A stretch of DNA of 64,000 bases from Pseudarthrobacter chlorophenolicus (GTDB lineage: Bacteria > Actinomycetota > Actinomycetes > Actinomycetales > Micrococcaceae): NCBI RefSeq assembly GCF_000962805.1, contig NZ_JZTW01000001.1, positions 248,001 to 312,000 on the forward strand, given 5' to 3'. The stretch's first letter is position 1, and each line of letters opens with the position of its first letter. A model generated the notes under the pieces. It saw nothing but the letters and a program-made list of their open reading frames with translations. It had not been told where the DNA came from and did not search any database. A program made the position numbers and the translations under genes. This document shows positions 33,554-43,489 of the stretch, piece after piece.

Positions 33554-35623
33554 ATGTCTGAAACGCCCACCCGCAAGTTCAACCTCCTGCCGATGCTCGG
33601 CCATACCAAGGGCAAGCGCAGCGCAGTTACTTGCGCCCTCAAGTGCGACAACGCCTGCGCCGGTGACGTCTGCAATACCAGCTCCAACAGCTACTTCCGC
33701 GACATCGCCTCGGCCACCATGTCCCGCCGCGCCGCCCTGGGCCTTGGCGCTGCCGGTGCCCTCGCCGTCGCACTGGGAAGCGCCGTTAGCTCGCCTGAAA
33801 CCGCCAACGCTGCCGGACTGTCCAAAGCCGCGAAGGAGGGCTTCGGCAAGTCGAAGCTCAAGTTCACCGCCATCCCGTCGGTGGACGCCGCCGTGGACGC
33901 CGTCACCGTTCCGGACGGATTCACCTGGCAGCCGGTCATCCGCTGGGGTGACCCCATCTTCAAGGACGCCCCTGCGTTCGACCTGAACAACCAAACCGCT
34001 GCCGCCCAGGAAAAGCAGTTCGGTTACAACAACGACTACACCGACATCATCGAGGTCCCGGGCAGCAAGGGAAACCGTGCCGTCCTGTTCTCCAACCACG
34101 AGTACACCAACGAGAACATCATGTTCCCGGCCACGATGCCGGCGGCGCAGGTGCGCGCTGTGGGTGCAGCTGCGCATGGTCTCTCCGTGGTGGAACTTGA
34201 GCGCAAGAACAAGAACAAGCCGTGGTCCTACGTCAAGGGCGCAGACCTGAACCGGCGGTTCCTGAACAGCACCGTTTACGAACTCACCGGCCCCGTGGCT
34301 GGCTCCGCCCTGGTCAAGACCGTGGCGGATCCCAGCGGCCGCGCCATCAAGGGAACCCTGGGCAACTGCGCCGGCGGCACCACTCCGTGGGGAACCATCC
34401 TCTCCGGTGAGGAGAACTTCAACGGCTACTTCGCGGCCCCGGGCACCTCCGCCGCGGACAAGCGCTATGGCCTGACATCCAAGGCCACGGCCCGCCAGTG
34501 GGAACTCGACGATCCCCGCTTTGACACCCGCAACGCCGGCTATGCCAACGAGTCCAACCGCTTCGGCTGGATCGTGGAAGTGGATCCCTTCGACCCCACG
34601 TCCACGCCCAGGAAGCACTCTTCACTGGGCCGCTTCAAGCACGAGGGCGCCAACGTGATTGTCGCCAAATCCGGCCACGTGGTTGCCTACTCGGGCGATG
34701 ACGAGCGCTTCGACTACCTCTACAAGTTCGTCTCCAAGGACAAGTACCGCGAAGGGGACCGCAAGCACAACATGACGTTGCTGTCCGCCGGCAACCTCTA
34801 CGTGGCCAAGTTCACCGGCAACTCGCCCGCCGCCGAGATCACCGGTACCGGCGCTGTTCCCTCGGACGGCTCGTTCGATGGCATCGGCGAATGGCTGCCC
34901 CTGGTGGTGGACGGCAAGTCCGCCGTTGCCGGGATGTCCGTGGAGGAAGTCCTGGTCTACACCCGCCTGGCCGCGGACAAGGTGGGCCCCACCAAGATGG
35001 ACCGCTGCGAGGACGTGGAGCCCAGCCTGCACACCGGCAAGGTCTACGTTGCCTGCACCAACAACTCCAACCGCGGCACCGGCACCAACGAGGCCGCCAC
35101 CGAGGTCAACCCGCGCAACCAGAACCGCGACGGGCACATCGTGGAAATCACCGAAAACGGGGACCAGACCTCCACCACCTTCACCTGGAACCTGCTGATG
35201 GTCTGCGGCGACCCGGCGCAGGGCGACGTCACCTACTTCTCAGGCTTCCCCGCGGACAAGGTCTCGCCCATCTCCTGCCCGGACAACCTCGCCTTCGACT
35301 CCGTGGGCAACCTCTGGATCTCCACCGACGGCGCCCCCTCCGGCATCGGCCGGGCCGACGGCCTGTTCAAGGTCACCCTGGACGGTGCCGAGCGCGGCAA
35401 GGTTGAGCAGTTCCTCGCCGTACCCCAGGACGCCGAAACCTGCGGCCCCATCGTCCACGACGAGGAGCGCACCGTGTTCGTCTCGGTCCAGCACCCGGGA
35501 GAAGACGGCACATTCGAGGCACCCCGGTCCTACTTCCCGGACTACGTCGCAGCAGACTCGACGCCGGCGGCCGGCCAGGTCCGCGCGCCGCGCCCGGCAG
35601 TCATCCAGGTGTTCCGCGGCTAA
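33554..35623 (+). CDS. phoX: PhoX-family alkaline phosphatase
   Basis: GGAAGGC precedes the ATG at 33554. The 689-residue protein has a twin-arginine stretch (MSRRAALGLGAAGALAVALG) some 50 residues in, followed by a large PhoX/DUF839 catalytic domain. PhoX enzymes are calcium- and iron-dependent phosphatases exported by Tat that release phosphate from organic esters. The N-terminal extension before the Tat signal has several Cys (CALKCDNACAGDVC), a pattern seen in actinobacterial members. A PHO box precedes the gene and a hairpin follows it. Confidence 0.92.
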   Translation: MSETPTRKFNLLPMLGHTKGKRSAVTCALKCDNACAGDVCNTSSNSYFRDIASATMSRRAALGLGAAGALAVALGSAVSSPETANAAGLSKAAKEGFGKSKLKFTAIPSVDAAVDAVTVPDGFTWQPVIRWGDPIFKDAPAFDLNNQTAAAQEKQFGYNNDYTDIIEVPGSKGNRAVLFSNHEYTNENIMFPATMPAAQVRAVGAAAHGLSVVELERKNKNKPWSYVKGADLNRRFLNSTVYELTGPVAGSALVKTVADPSGRAIKGTLGNCAGGTTPWGTILSGEENFNGYFAAPGTSAADKRYGLTSKATARQWELDDPRFDTRNAGYANESNRFGWIVEVDPFDPTSTPRKHSSLGRFKHEGANVIVAKSGHVVAYSGDDERFDYLYKFVSKDKYREGDRKHNMTLLSAGNLYVAKFTGNSPAAEITGTGAVPSDGSFDGIGEWLPLVVDGKSAVAGMSVEEVLVYTRLAADKVGPTKMDRCEDVEPSLHTGKVYVACTNNSNRGTGTNEAATEVNPRNQNRDGHIVEITENGDQTSTTFTWNLLMVCGDPAQGDVTYFSGFPADKVSPISCPDNLAFDSVGNLWISTDGAPSGIGRADGLFKVTLDGAERGKVEQFLAVPQDAETCGPIVHDEERTVFVSVQHPGEDGTFEAPRSYFPDYVAADSTPAAGQVRAPRPAVIQVFRG

Positions 35624-35636
35624 TTCCAGTTGCCCT

Positions 35637-35681
35637 ATCACTTTGAGTCCCTAAAACCGGGCTTTAGGGACTCAAAGTGAT
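35637..35681. repeat. ATCACTTT hairpin, copy A2 (terminator-like)
   Basis: A perfect 19-bp stem (35637-35655 with 35663-35681) with a 7-nt loop lies 13 nt after the phoX stop. It is the sister of copy A1 at 22769; the arm middles differ between copies (TTCGTT versus TGAGTC) while self-pairing is kept. It likely terminates phoX transcription. Confidence 0.8.
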
Positions 35682-35729
35682 GGCGCATCGTGGGAGGGCG
35701 GGGGCGTTGGAGGGTGGCAGACTGGGTTG

Positions 35730-37520
35730 GTGACTTCGCTGAACGACCCCGCCCACGACGCCGCCACTTCTGACGGGCACGACGCCGCCACATTCGATGC
35801 GCCAGCCGAAGCCGGGGACGCGCCCGCGCTGAGTGCCATTGCCTCGGCGCGCATCGCCGTCGGGGTCCTGCTCGACGGCGGTGTGCAGCACGTGGTGGTA
35901 TGCCCGGGATCGCGGTCGGCACCGATGGCCTACGCACTGGCCGAGGCATCGGCAGCGGGCCGGGTGGAGCTGCTGGTCCGGATCGATGAGCGGGCCGCGG
36001 GCTTCACGGCCCTTGGACTCGCCCTCGCAACCGGCTCGCCCGCCGCCGTGCTGACGACGTCCGGGACCGCCGTCGGAAACCTGATGCCGGCGGTGATGGA
36101 GGCCAACCACGCCGCTGTCCCGCTGGTTGTCCTCTCCGCGGACCGGCCGGATGAGCTTCGCGGCACCGGGGCGAACCAGACCACCATCCAGCCGGACCTG
36201 TTTGGCGACCACGTCCGGTTCGCCGTCGACGTTCCCGCCGGCGTCAGCCCCGAACGGGCCGTCAGCACCGCGCTGTCCGCCGCGACCGGTGCGTTCGATG
36301 ACATTCCGCCGGGCCCTGTCCAGCTCAACCTCGCCTTCCGGGACCCGCTGGTGCCGGCTGAGGGGGAGGGGCTTCCCGCGGACGCGGCACGCCGGCGCTT
36401 CCGGATCGGTGCCGAGCCGCTGGTCATGGATCTGCCCCCGGCCTCCGAAGACCTGCCGGAGCGCCGCACCGTAGTGCTGGCAGGGCACGACGCCGGCCCG
36501 GTGGCCGAAGCGTTTGCCAGGGCACACAACCTGCCGCTGCTCGCCGAACCGTCCTCCAATGCCCGGTTCGGCCCCAACGCCGTGGGCCCGTACCGGTTGC
36601 TGCTGGAGCACTTCGGCCCGGCGGCGGACCAGCCGGTGGAGCGGGTTGTGCTGTTCGGCCGGCCCACGCTGTCCCGGCCGGTGGCCGCGCTGCTGGCGCG
36701 CCCCGACGTCCAGTCCGCGCTGTACCAGCCGGTGCCCGTGGCCTGGTACGAGCCCGGCCGCCGCACTGAACTGCCGCTGGCGGACCTGGCCGATCTCGCG
36801 GACTTCGCAGGGCGGGGATCAGCGGCGTGGCTGGACACCTGGCTTTTGGCGGGCTCGGCAGCCCAGCACGCTGTGGACCAAGTGCTGGCTGCGGAGGCAA
36901 TGGCAACAGGCCCTTCCGTGGCGTCCTTGGTGTGGAAGCACGCCCGCGGCCAGCTGCTCCTGGGCTCCTCCAACGGCATCCGCGACGCTGACCTGGCGGC
37001 CCTGCCTGCCCCGGACCCCGCCGCAAACGTGTACGCAAACCGGGGCCTGGCGGGCATTGACGGCACCATTTCCACGGCCACCGGACTGGCCATTGGCGGC
37101 CGCCAGGAAACCACCGTCCTGCTGGGCGACGTCACGTTCCTGCACGACGCCGGCGGCCTGCTCCTCGGCACCGGCGAGGAGGTGCCCGACCTTCGGATCG
37201 TGGTCCTCAACGATTCCGGCGGAGCGATCTTCGACCTGCTGGAGCACGGCGCGGTGCGCGACGGCGGCCGCTACGGAGACGCCGTCGAACGCCTGTTCGC
37301 CACCCCGCACTCAGCCGACATTGCGTCTCTCGCAGCGGGCTACGGCGTCGGCCATTCTCTGGTGACCACGACGGCGGGAGTCGCCGAAGCGCTCGGCAGG
37401 CCGGTCAAGGGACGCAGCATTGTGGAGGTCCGTACCGACCGCAGCGCCCTGCGGCAGCTCCACGGACGGATTAAGGATGCAGTGTCCGCAGCCGTGACAG
37501 GCGTGCTCGCTGGGCAGTAG
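35730..37520 (+). CDS. menD: SEPHCHC synthase (MenD)
   Basis: I chose the GTG at 35730; a TTG one codon earlier is possible. The 596-residue ThDP enzyme couples 2-oxoglutarate and isochorismate in menaquinone synthesis. It has the N-terminal VCPGSRSAPMAYAL motif, IDERAAGFTALGLA, and the ThDP-binding segment from LLGDVTFLHDAGGLL to VVLNDSGGAIF. A short, acidic N-terminal extension precedes the conserved part. It is a single-gene unit after phoX. Confidence 0.93.
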   Translation: MTSLNDPAHDAATSDGHDAATFDAPAEAGDAPALSAIASARIAVGVLLDGGVQHVVVCPGSRSAPMAYALAEASAAGRVELLVRIDERAAGFTALGLALATGSPAAVLTTSGTAVGNLMPAVMEANHAAVPLVVLSADRPDELRGTGANQTTIQPDLFGDHVRFAVDVPAGVSPERAVSTALSAATGAFDDIPPGPVQLNLAFRDPLVPAEGEGLPADAARRRFRIGAEPLVMDLPPASEDLPERRTVVLAGHDAGPVAEAFARAHNLPLLAEPSSNARFGPNAVGPYRLLLEHFGPAADQPVERVVLFGRPTLSRPVAALLARPDVQSALYQPVPVAWYEPGRRTELPLADLADLADFAGRGSAAWLDTWLLAGSAAQHAVDQVLAAEAMATGPSVASLVWKHARGQLLLGSSNGIRDADLAALPAPDPAANVYANRGLAGIDGTISTATGLAIGGRQETTVLLGDVTFLHDAGGLLLGTGEEVPDLRIVVLNDSGGAIFDLLEHGAVRDGGRYGDAVERLFATPHSADIASLAAGYGVGHSLVTTTAGVAEALGRPVKGRSIVEVRTDRSALRQLHGRIKDAVSAAVTGVLAGQ

Positions 37521-37539
37521 GCGGTAAACCCCGGGGCGG

Positions 37540-38367
37540 TCAGCCGCCCGGGGGAGTGAACTGGCTGGCGGAGAAGATGGCTCCCTGCGGGTCCCGGATG
37601 AGCGCCTCGCGTGTCCAGTCGGACTCGTCCCGGCGCAGAACCTCGGCACCCAGCCGCTCGGCGTCGGCGGCGGTTTGGTCCCGGTCAGCCACGGTGAAGG
37701 TGACGTGCCAGTGCGGCGGCCTGTCCGGACCTGTGGTGACGATCCAGGCAATCGCGTCCTCAAAACCGGGCGGAGCAGCGATGTCCGACTGCCGCGCCCT
37801 GATGTCCGGGTCAACCGTCGCTTCCAGATGGTCTCCGTAGCCGGGCCGCCGGACCAGCATTCCGAAGCCGAGGTCGTCCACCTCCCACCCGAAGGCCTCC
37901 TGGTAGAAGCTGATGGCCGGGCCCGGGTCCGGTGTATGCAGGTCGCTGAAATTCCAGGATCCCGGCACGTTCGCCACCTGCACACCTGGCCTCCGTCTTG
38001 CCTGCCAAACGTGGAACCCGGCCCCCTGCGGATCTGCCAACGCCGCGTCCCGTCCGCCCTCGCCCGCGTCCTCTGGCTGGGAAAGCAAGGTGGCACCTCC
38101 GGCAACAAGCCGCTGGACGGCGGCATCGGCGTCGTCAACGGCAATGTACGTGCTCCAGGCGGCTTCCGCGCCGCTGCCGTTTCCCAGGCCTGCGACGTCC
38201 CGGCCGTCGAGCTTGGCGATCAGGTACCGGCCGGGGGCGCCGGGCGGCAGGACGTCCTCGAATGTCCAGCCGAACAGCCCCGAGTAGAAGGCCGCGGCGG
38301 CGTCAACATCGGGCTGCGTGGTATCGATCCAGCACGGGACGCCCGCCGGATAGGTCCTGGGATTCAT
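37540..38367 (-). CDS. Two-domain VOC (glyoxalase-like) protein
   Basis: CAGGAG precedes the ATG. The 275-residue protein consists of two VOC domains in tandem, the first starting near PCWIDTTQPDVDAAAAFYSGLFGWTF and the second near NFSDLHTPDPGPAISFYQEAFGWE. Metal-ligand positions typical of dioxygenases and glyoxalases are only partly evident, so the reaction cannot be named. It is convergent with menD and shares no operon. Confidence 0.85.
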   Translation of the reverse strand: MNPRTYPAGVPCWIDTTQPDVDAAAAFYSGLFGWTFEDVLPPGAPGRYLIAKLDGRDVAGLGNGSGAEAAWSTYIAVDDADAAVQRLVAGGATLLSQPEDAGEGGRDAALADPQGAGFHVWQARRRPGVQVANVPGSWNFSDLHTPDPGPAISFYQEAFGWEVDDLGFGMLVRRPGYGDHLEATVDPDIRARQSDIAAPPGFEDAIAWIVTTGPDRPPHWHVTFTVADRDQTAADAERLGAEVLRRDESDWTREALIRDPQGAIFSASQFTPPGG

Positions 38368-38413
38368 GCTTCACTCCTGTTCCTGGATGGCCACATTGTC
38401 CCATGACGCACGA

Positions 38414-38452
38414 AATCCCCGGCGCTGCGGCGATACCGCAGCGCCGGGGATT
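38414..38452 (-). terminator. 17-bp hairpin terminator of the amino acid ABC operon
   Basis: A perfect 17-bp stem (38414-38430 with 38436-38452) with a 5-nt loop lies 31 nt beyond the ATPase stop codon. Confidence 0.8.
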
Positions 38453-38482
38453 CCTGGCGTTTTATAGCCCGAAGGACCTGGC

Positions 38483-39271
<789 letters not shown>

Positions 39272-39282
39272 GGCTTCCCTGC

Positions 39283-40086
39283 CTATCGCTTGGTCCGCGC
39301 GGAGCGGCTTTCGAACTTCCGGGCCAGGAGGCTCAGGGGGATGGTGACCACCAGGTAGAAGGCACCGGCCACCAGGAGCGGCGTGAGGCCGGCGCCCAGG
39401 CTGGAGATGCCGTCGCGGCCGAACTTGGTGAGCTCGTACTGCGAAGCTGTCAGGCCCAGGACGTAGATCAGCGATGAGTCCTTGGTGAGGAGGATGACCT
39501 CGTTGGTCAGCGGCGGAAGAACGATCTTGAAGGCCTGCGGAATGACAATGGTGACCATGGCCCGCCACTGCGGCATGCCCAGGGAACGGGCTGCCTCCAG
39601 CTGTCCCTTGGGCACTGCCTGCAGGCCGGCGCGGAGGGTTTCGGCGATGTAGGCCGAGGCGACGATGCCCAGCGAGATCATCACGATGATGGTCACGTTC
39701 CACTGGACGCCGAAGGCCAGCGGGACCCCGTAGCCGAAGGCGATGAAGACCAGCAGTGCCGGGATGCCGCGGAAGAACTCGATGTAGCCGGTGGCAATCC
39801 AGCGGTAAAGCGGGAAACTGGACAGTTTCATCAGGGCCAGCAGCAGGCCGCCGCTGAGGCCCACCACGAAGCCGAGGAACGTGTAGATCAGTGTGTTCTT
39901 CAGGCCCACCAGGAAGATGTCCGGGAACATCGGCCCGATCTTGCCGAAGTTGAAGACGTTGGTGGCCATGGTCTTCCAGTCCGTGGCCAGGATCAGTGCG
40001 GCGATGGCCACCACAAAGATTCCGGCCTGGACATACAGGCTTACTCTGGCTCGCTGGCGTGCGGTCATTGCCATTGGGGTGCTCAC
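39283..40086 (-). CDS. Polar amino acid ABC transporter permease
   Basis: The GTG at 40086 is the first start; an ATG four codons later is possible. The 267-residue protein has about five transmembrane helices and the HisM-type loop [27 protein letters not shown], which docks with the ATPase. Only one permease gene is present, so the channel is probably a homodimer, unlike the two-permease GluCD type. It follows the binding-protein gene after a hairpin-rich gap. Confidence 0.9.
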   Translation of the reverse strand: MSTPMAMTARQRARVSLYVQAGIFVVAIAALILATDWKTMATNVFNFGKIGPMFPDIFLVGLKNTLIYTFLGFVVGLSGGLLLALMKLSSFPLYRWIATGYIEFFRGIPALLVFIAFGYGVPLAFGVQWNVTIIVMISLGIVASAYIAETLRAGLQAVPKGQLEAARSLGMPQWRAMVTIVIPQAFKIVLPPLTNEVILLTKDSSLIYVLGLTASQYELTKFGRDGISSLGAGLTPLLVAGAFYLVVTIPLSLLARKFESRSARTKR

Positions 40087-40104
40087 ATTCGTTGTGCGTG
40101 GCTA

Positions 40105-40142
40105 AGGCCCCGGGCGGCTGCCGTGCGTGCCGACCGGGGCCT
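40105..40142 (-). terminator. Intercistronic hairpin in the amino acid ABC operon
   Basis: A 9-bp GC stem (40105-40113 with 40134-40142) and a smaller stem at 40166-40183 lie between binding-protein and permease genes. Without a U-run they probably act as an attenuator or an mRNA-stability element, favouring more binding protein than permease. Confidence 0.55.
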
Positions 40143-40192
40143 CATTGCCTGAAACTCTGTTCACCGGGGCCCGGGGTGGCCCCAAGCGGTGG

Positions 40193-40993
40193 CTACTTGG
40201 CGGTTTCGCCGAACCAGGTGGTCTTGAACTTCGCCAGGCTGCCGTCATCGGTCAGGCGCTTGAGCGTGCCGTTGACCTGGTCAAGCATTGCGGTGTTGCC
40301 CTTCTTGATGGCAATGCCGAGCTTCTCGCCGGTGGCGTAGTCCTCAACGCGGGTGAACTGGGTGTTGTCCTTGATGGCGTAGCCGAGCACGGACTGGTTG
40401 CCCAGGGCGGCGTCGATGGTGCCGGCTTCGAGGGCCTGGACCAGGAGGCCGGAGTCCTCGAACTGCTGTGCCTCAATGCCCTTTTCCTGGGCGTACTTGG
40501 CGCCGGTGGTGGCCTGCTGCACGCCCACCTTCTTGCCCTTGGCGGAGTCGATGTTCTCCACGCCGGAGCCTTCCTTCGCCACAAGGGTCAGGTCGTCATC
40601 CATGTAGGGGTCGGAGAAGTCCATGACCTGCTTGCGGGTGTCCGTGATGGACACGGAGGAGATGGAGACATCGCAGCCGGTCAGCGCGGTACCGGTCTCG
40701 ATGGCCTCGAAGGAGCTGTCCACGATGTTGAGCTCGGCCTTGAGGTCCTTGGCCACCTCATTGGCGATGTCGATGTCGAAGCCCACCGTCTTGCCGTCCT
40801 TCTGGAACTCGAAGGGCTCGTAGGGGACATCGGAGCAGACCGTGAGCTTGCCTGCGTTGATGAGCTGGATGCCGCCTTCGGAAGCTGCGGGGGTGGAGCT
40901 GCCGCCGCACGCCGTGAGGGTGAGGGCTCCGACGGCGAAGAGTGCTGCTGCCTTGGCGGTCAATTTGGCCGTGGCCAGGGACTTGAGCTGCAT
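40193..40993 (-). CDS. Polar amino acid-binding lipoprotein
   Basis: The 266-residue product has a lipoprotein signal (LFAVGALTLTACGGSS) and the periplasmic-binding-protein fold. VCSDVPYEPFEFQKDGKTVG and GFDIDIANEVAKDL match the amino acid-binding family. ISSVSITDTRKQVMDFSDPY is its ligand-binding signature. It would capture a polar amino acid, perhaps glutamate, glutamine or cystine, for the downstream transporter. It heads the operon, with an AT-rich promoter region on its 5' side. Confidence 0.9.
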   Translation of the reverse strand: MQLKSLATAKLTAKAAALFAVGALTLTACGGSSTPAASEGGIQLINAGKLTVCSDVPYEPFEFQKDGKTVGFDIDIANEVAKDLKAELNIVDSSFEAIETGTALTGCDVSISSVSITDTRKQVMDFSDPYMDDDLTLVAKEGSGVENIDSAKGKKVGVQQATTGAKYAQEKGIEAQQFEDSGLLVQALEAGTIDAALGNQSVLGYAIKDNTQFTRVEDYATGEKLGIAIKKGNTAMLDQVNGTLKRLTDDGSLAKFKTTWFGETAK

Positions 40994-41161
40994 GTTTCTT
41001 ACCTTTTGTTGCAGGGGTATGCGGTACTAAATCGGTTGATAGTGTATCGCCGATTGTGAGATGTGCATCACAGGAAACTTAGTTTCACTATTGGATAACT
41101 AAATTACCCGCAGTTTCAAGCCTAGGCGAAGCAATGCTGTCTCGGATACCGGACGTTTGGG

Positions 41162-42595
41162 CTAACTGCGGATGCCGAGGGATTCAAGCATCGGCCTGAA
41201 CTTGGCCCAGGTCTCGGCCAGCTCTGCCTCCGGCTGGGAGCCGTCCACGATGCCGCAGCCGGCATACAGGCGAACCGTGTCCGGGGCTTCGATCACTGCG
41301 CCGCGCAGCGCGATGCCCCACTCCCCGTTGCCTGCGGCGTCCAGCCAGCCCACTGGGCCGGCGTAGGGTCCGCGGTCCAGGTGCTCCAGTTTGCGGATCA
41401 GGGCACCGGCCACCTGGGTGGGTGTTCCGCAGACAGCAGCCGTGGGATGCAGGGCGTTGATGAGGGCCAGGCAGGTGGGAACGTGGCCTTCCACCTCGGC
41501 GAGTTCGGCCTTGACATCCGAGGCCAGGTGCCAGACGTTGGGCAGTTCCAGGATGAAGGGTTCGTCGTGGGCGTTCATGGCCTCGGAGAATGGGGCCAGC
41601 TGGGAGGTCAGCGACTGGATGGCAATCTCGTGCTCATGCCGCTGCTTCTCCGAACCAGCCAGTACCCGGGTGGCGTAATCCATGGGCAGGCCGTCCTCGC
41701 CGTGTGCGTCCCGGCGGTCCAGGGTGCCGGCCAGCACGCGCGCCTGGGCGGTCCGGCCTTCCACCTGGATGAGCATCTCCGGAGTGGCGCCCACCAGTCC
41801 GTCCACACCGTAGGTCCAGCATTCGCGGTAGCGGGCGGCCAGTTCGCGCAGCACCCGGGAGGCGTTCACGCCGCCGGGAATCGTGGCCACCACGTCGCGC
41901 GCCAGCACGAGTTTCTCCAGGGCACCTGTCCGGATTTCCTCCACGCCCGCAGCCACGGCGTCCATCCACGCTTCTTCGCTGAGCGAGCCGGTGTGCAGTG
42001 TTGCGCCCGCGGCCAGGGGGAGGGGGCGTACGACGGCGCCGCCCTCCTTCGCGGGGACCGCACCCTGGCGGGCGTCGCCGGCTGCTTCCGCTGCCGCCGT
42101 CGTAATTCCTGAAGCTTTGGCTCCCGCCGACGCACCGGAGCTGACGGGCCCTCCGCCGAGCCAGCGCTCCAAGGCGGCGAGGGCGCCGGCTTCGGTGAGC
42201 GGACCGTCGTCGAACGTCAACTGGGTGAGCCACGCCGTGTTGTCCCGCACTCCCACGACGATTTCCGGGACGATGAGCCGGGACTCGTGGGCGGAGGTTT
42301 TGGAGAAGGCGAAGGACCCGAAAGCCACGGGCCCGGTGCCGGGAAGCTCTACGGAATCGGTGACGCGGGCTTCGAGGACCAGATGGCGCCACCAGATATC
42401 GGCCTCGAGGAAGCGCTCGGGGCCGGTTGCGGTGAACCGGGCGATCTCGCCGAAACCTGCAAGGCCGGCTTCCCGCCGGGTCCAGCAAAGGACGTCGTCC
42501 CGCACCAGAAACGCAGGAAGCCCCCCGGGGAAATCTTTTCCATCCAGGGGGACTGTCAGGCTTTTCAGGAGTCCGGTGCCGAGCGTGCTTGTCAT
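41162..42595 (-). CDS. menF: Isochorismate synthase (MenF)
   Basis: The 477-residue protein belongs to the chorismate-binding family. A typical C-terminal catalytic region is visible: ALHPTAAVCGTPTQVA, YAGPVGWLDAAGNGEWGIALR and LYAGCGIVDGSQPEAELAET. It converts chorismate to isochorismate, the substrate of MenD. An Ala/Gly-rich insert near the middle is probably a loop. Salicylate synthases and EntC share these motifs, but the surrounding menaquinone genes favour MenF. It is divergent from menG with a 114-bp gap. Confidence 0.9.
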   Translation of the reverse strand: MTSTLGTGLLKSLTVPLDGKDFPGGLPAFLVRDDVLCWTRREAGLAGFGEIARFTATGPERFLEADIWWRHLVLEARVTDSVELPGTGPVAFGSFAFSKTSAHESRLIVPEIVVGVRDNTAWLTQLTFDDGPLTEAGALAALERWLGGGPVSSGASAGAKASGITTAAAEAAGDARQGAVPAKEGGAVVRPLPLAAGATLHTGSLSEEAWMDAVAAGVEEIRTGALEKLVLARDVVATIPGGVNASRVLRELAARYRECWTYGVDGLVGATPEMLIQVEGRTAQARVLAGTLDRRDAHGEDGLPMDYATRVLAGSEKQRHEHEIAIQSLTSQLAPFSEAMNAHDEPFILELPNVWHLASDVKAELAEVEGHVPTCLALINALHPTAAVCGTPTQVAGALIRKLEHLDRGPYAGPVGWLDAAGNGEWGIALRGAVIEAPDTVRLYAGCGIVDGSQPEAELAETWAKFRPMLESLGIRS

Positions 42596-42709
42596 GATGG
42601 ATCAACAGTACCCCCGACAGTAATTCGCAGTACTTCGCAGTAACTATCCGCCCCTCGCCGCGGCGAACCCGCACTGGTCCGGACCCGCCGGAACATTTGA
42701 GACAATGTC

Positions 42710-43486
42710 ATGGTGAACCGAGCATCCTTGGATAAGCGTCCGGACGAAGTAGCCACGATGTTTGACGACGTCGCACCGAAATACGACGTCGTCAACGATG
42801 TCCTGTCCATGGGGCAGACCCGCCGCTGGCGGAAAATCGTGGTTGATGCGATGGAAGTCTCCAAGGGCCAGCGGGTCCTGGACCTTGCCGCCGGAACCGG
42901 AACGTCCAGCGAGCCATATGCCGATGCAGGCATAGACGTAGTGGCATGTGATTTCTCGCTCGGGATGCTCAAGGTGGGAAAGCGCCGCCGCCCGGACATC
43001 GACTTCATTGCCGGTGACGCCACCAACCTGCCCTTCGCGGACAACACCTTCGACGCCACCACCATTTCCTTTGGCCTGCGCAACGTCAACGAGCCCAAGA
43101 AGGCCCTCGCGGAGATGCTCCGGGTCACCAAGCCCGGCGGTCGGCTGGTCATTGCCGAGTTCTCGCAGCCCGTTGTCCCGCTCTGGCGCACCATGTACAC
43201 CGAATACCTGATGCGTGCCCTGCCCGCCATCGCCGTCAAGGTTGCCTCCAACCCGGACGCGTACGTCTACCTCGCCGAGTCCATCCGGGCCTGGCCGGAC
43301 CAGGACCACCTGGCTGCGTGGCTGCAGGACGAGGGCTGGGAGAACGTCAACTACCGCAACCTCACCGGCGGCATCGTGGCGGTCCACCGCGCGTTCAAGC
43401 CGGCTGGCGCCCCGGATAGCGCAGCCGCCGCGATCGCCGCGCACAAGGGCCCGGTGGCCAAGCTGCGCCGCAACATCGCCCGCTGA
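42710..43486 (+). CDS. menG: Demethylmenaquinone methyltransferase (MenG/UbiE)
   Basis: The 258-residue protein is a class I SAM-dependent methyltransferase. [20 protein letters not shown] and [19 protein letters not shown] (the SAM-binding glycine loop) are typical of UbiE/MenG, as is [19 protein letters not shown]. It performs the last ring methylation of menaquinone. The gene is 3 nt upstream of menJ in the same direction, matching the MenG-MenJ-polyprenyl synthase order described in mycobacteria. Confidence 0.93.
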   Translation: MVNRASLDKRPDEVATMFDDVAPKYDVVNDVLSMGQTRRWRKIVVDAMEVSKGQRVLDLAAGTGTSSEPYADAGIDVVACDFSLGMLKVGKRRRPDIDFIAGDATNLPFADNTFDATTISFGLRNVNEPKKALAEMLRVTKPGGRLVIAEFSQPVVPLWRTMYTEYLMRALPAIAVKVASNPDAYVYLAESIRAWPDQDHLAAWLQDEGWENVNYRNLTGGIVAVHRAFKPAGAPDSAAAAIAAHKGPVAKLRRNIAR

Positions 43487-43489
43487 CCT

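Noticed and set aside
35930..37210. Minus-strand frame opposite menD
   Set aside because: Ser/Arg-rich shadow of a certain enzyme gene; no family features.
41055..41072. TGTGA-N8-TCACA, a CRP/GlxR-like site before the amino acid ABC operon
   Set aside because: The spacing is 8 nt instead of the usual 6, and the arms are only 5 bp. It might be bound by something, but I would not call it a CRP site.
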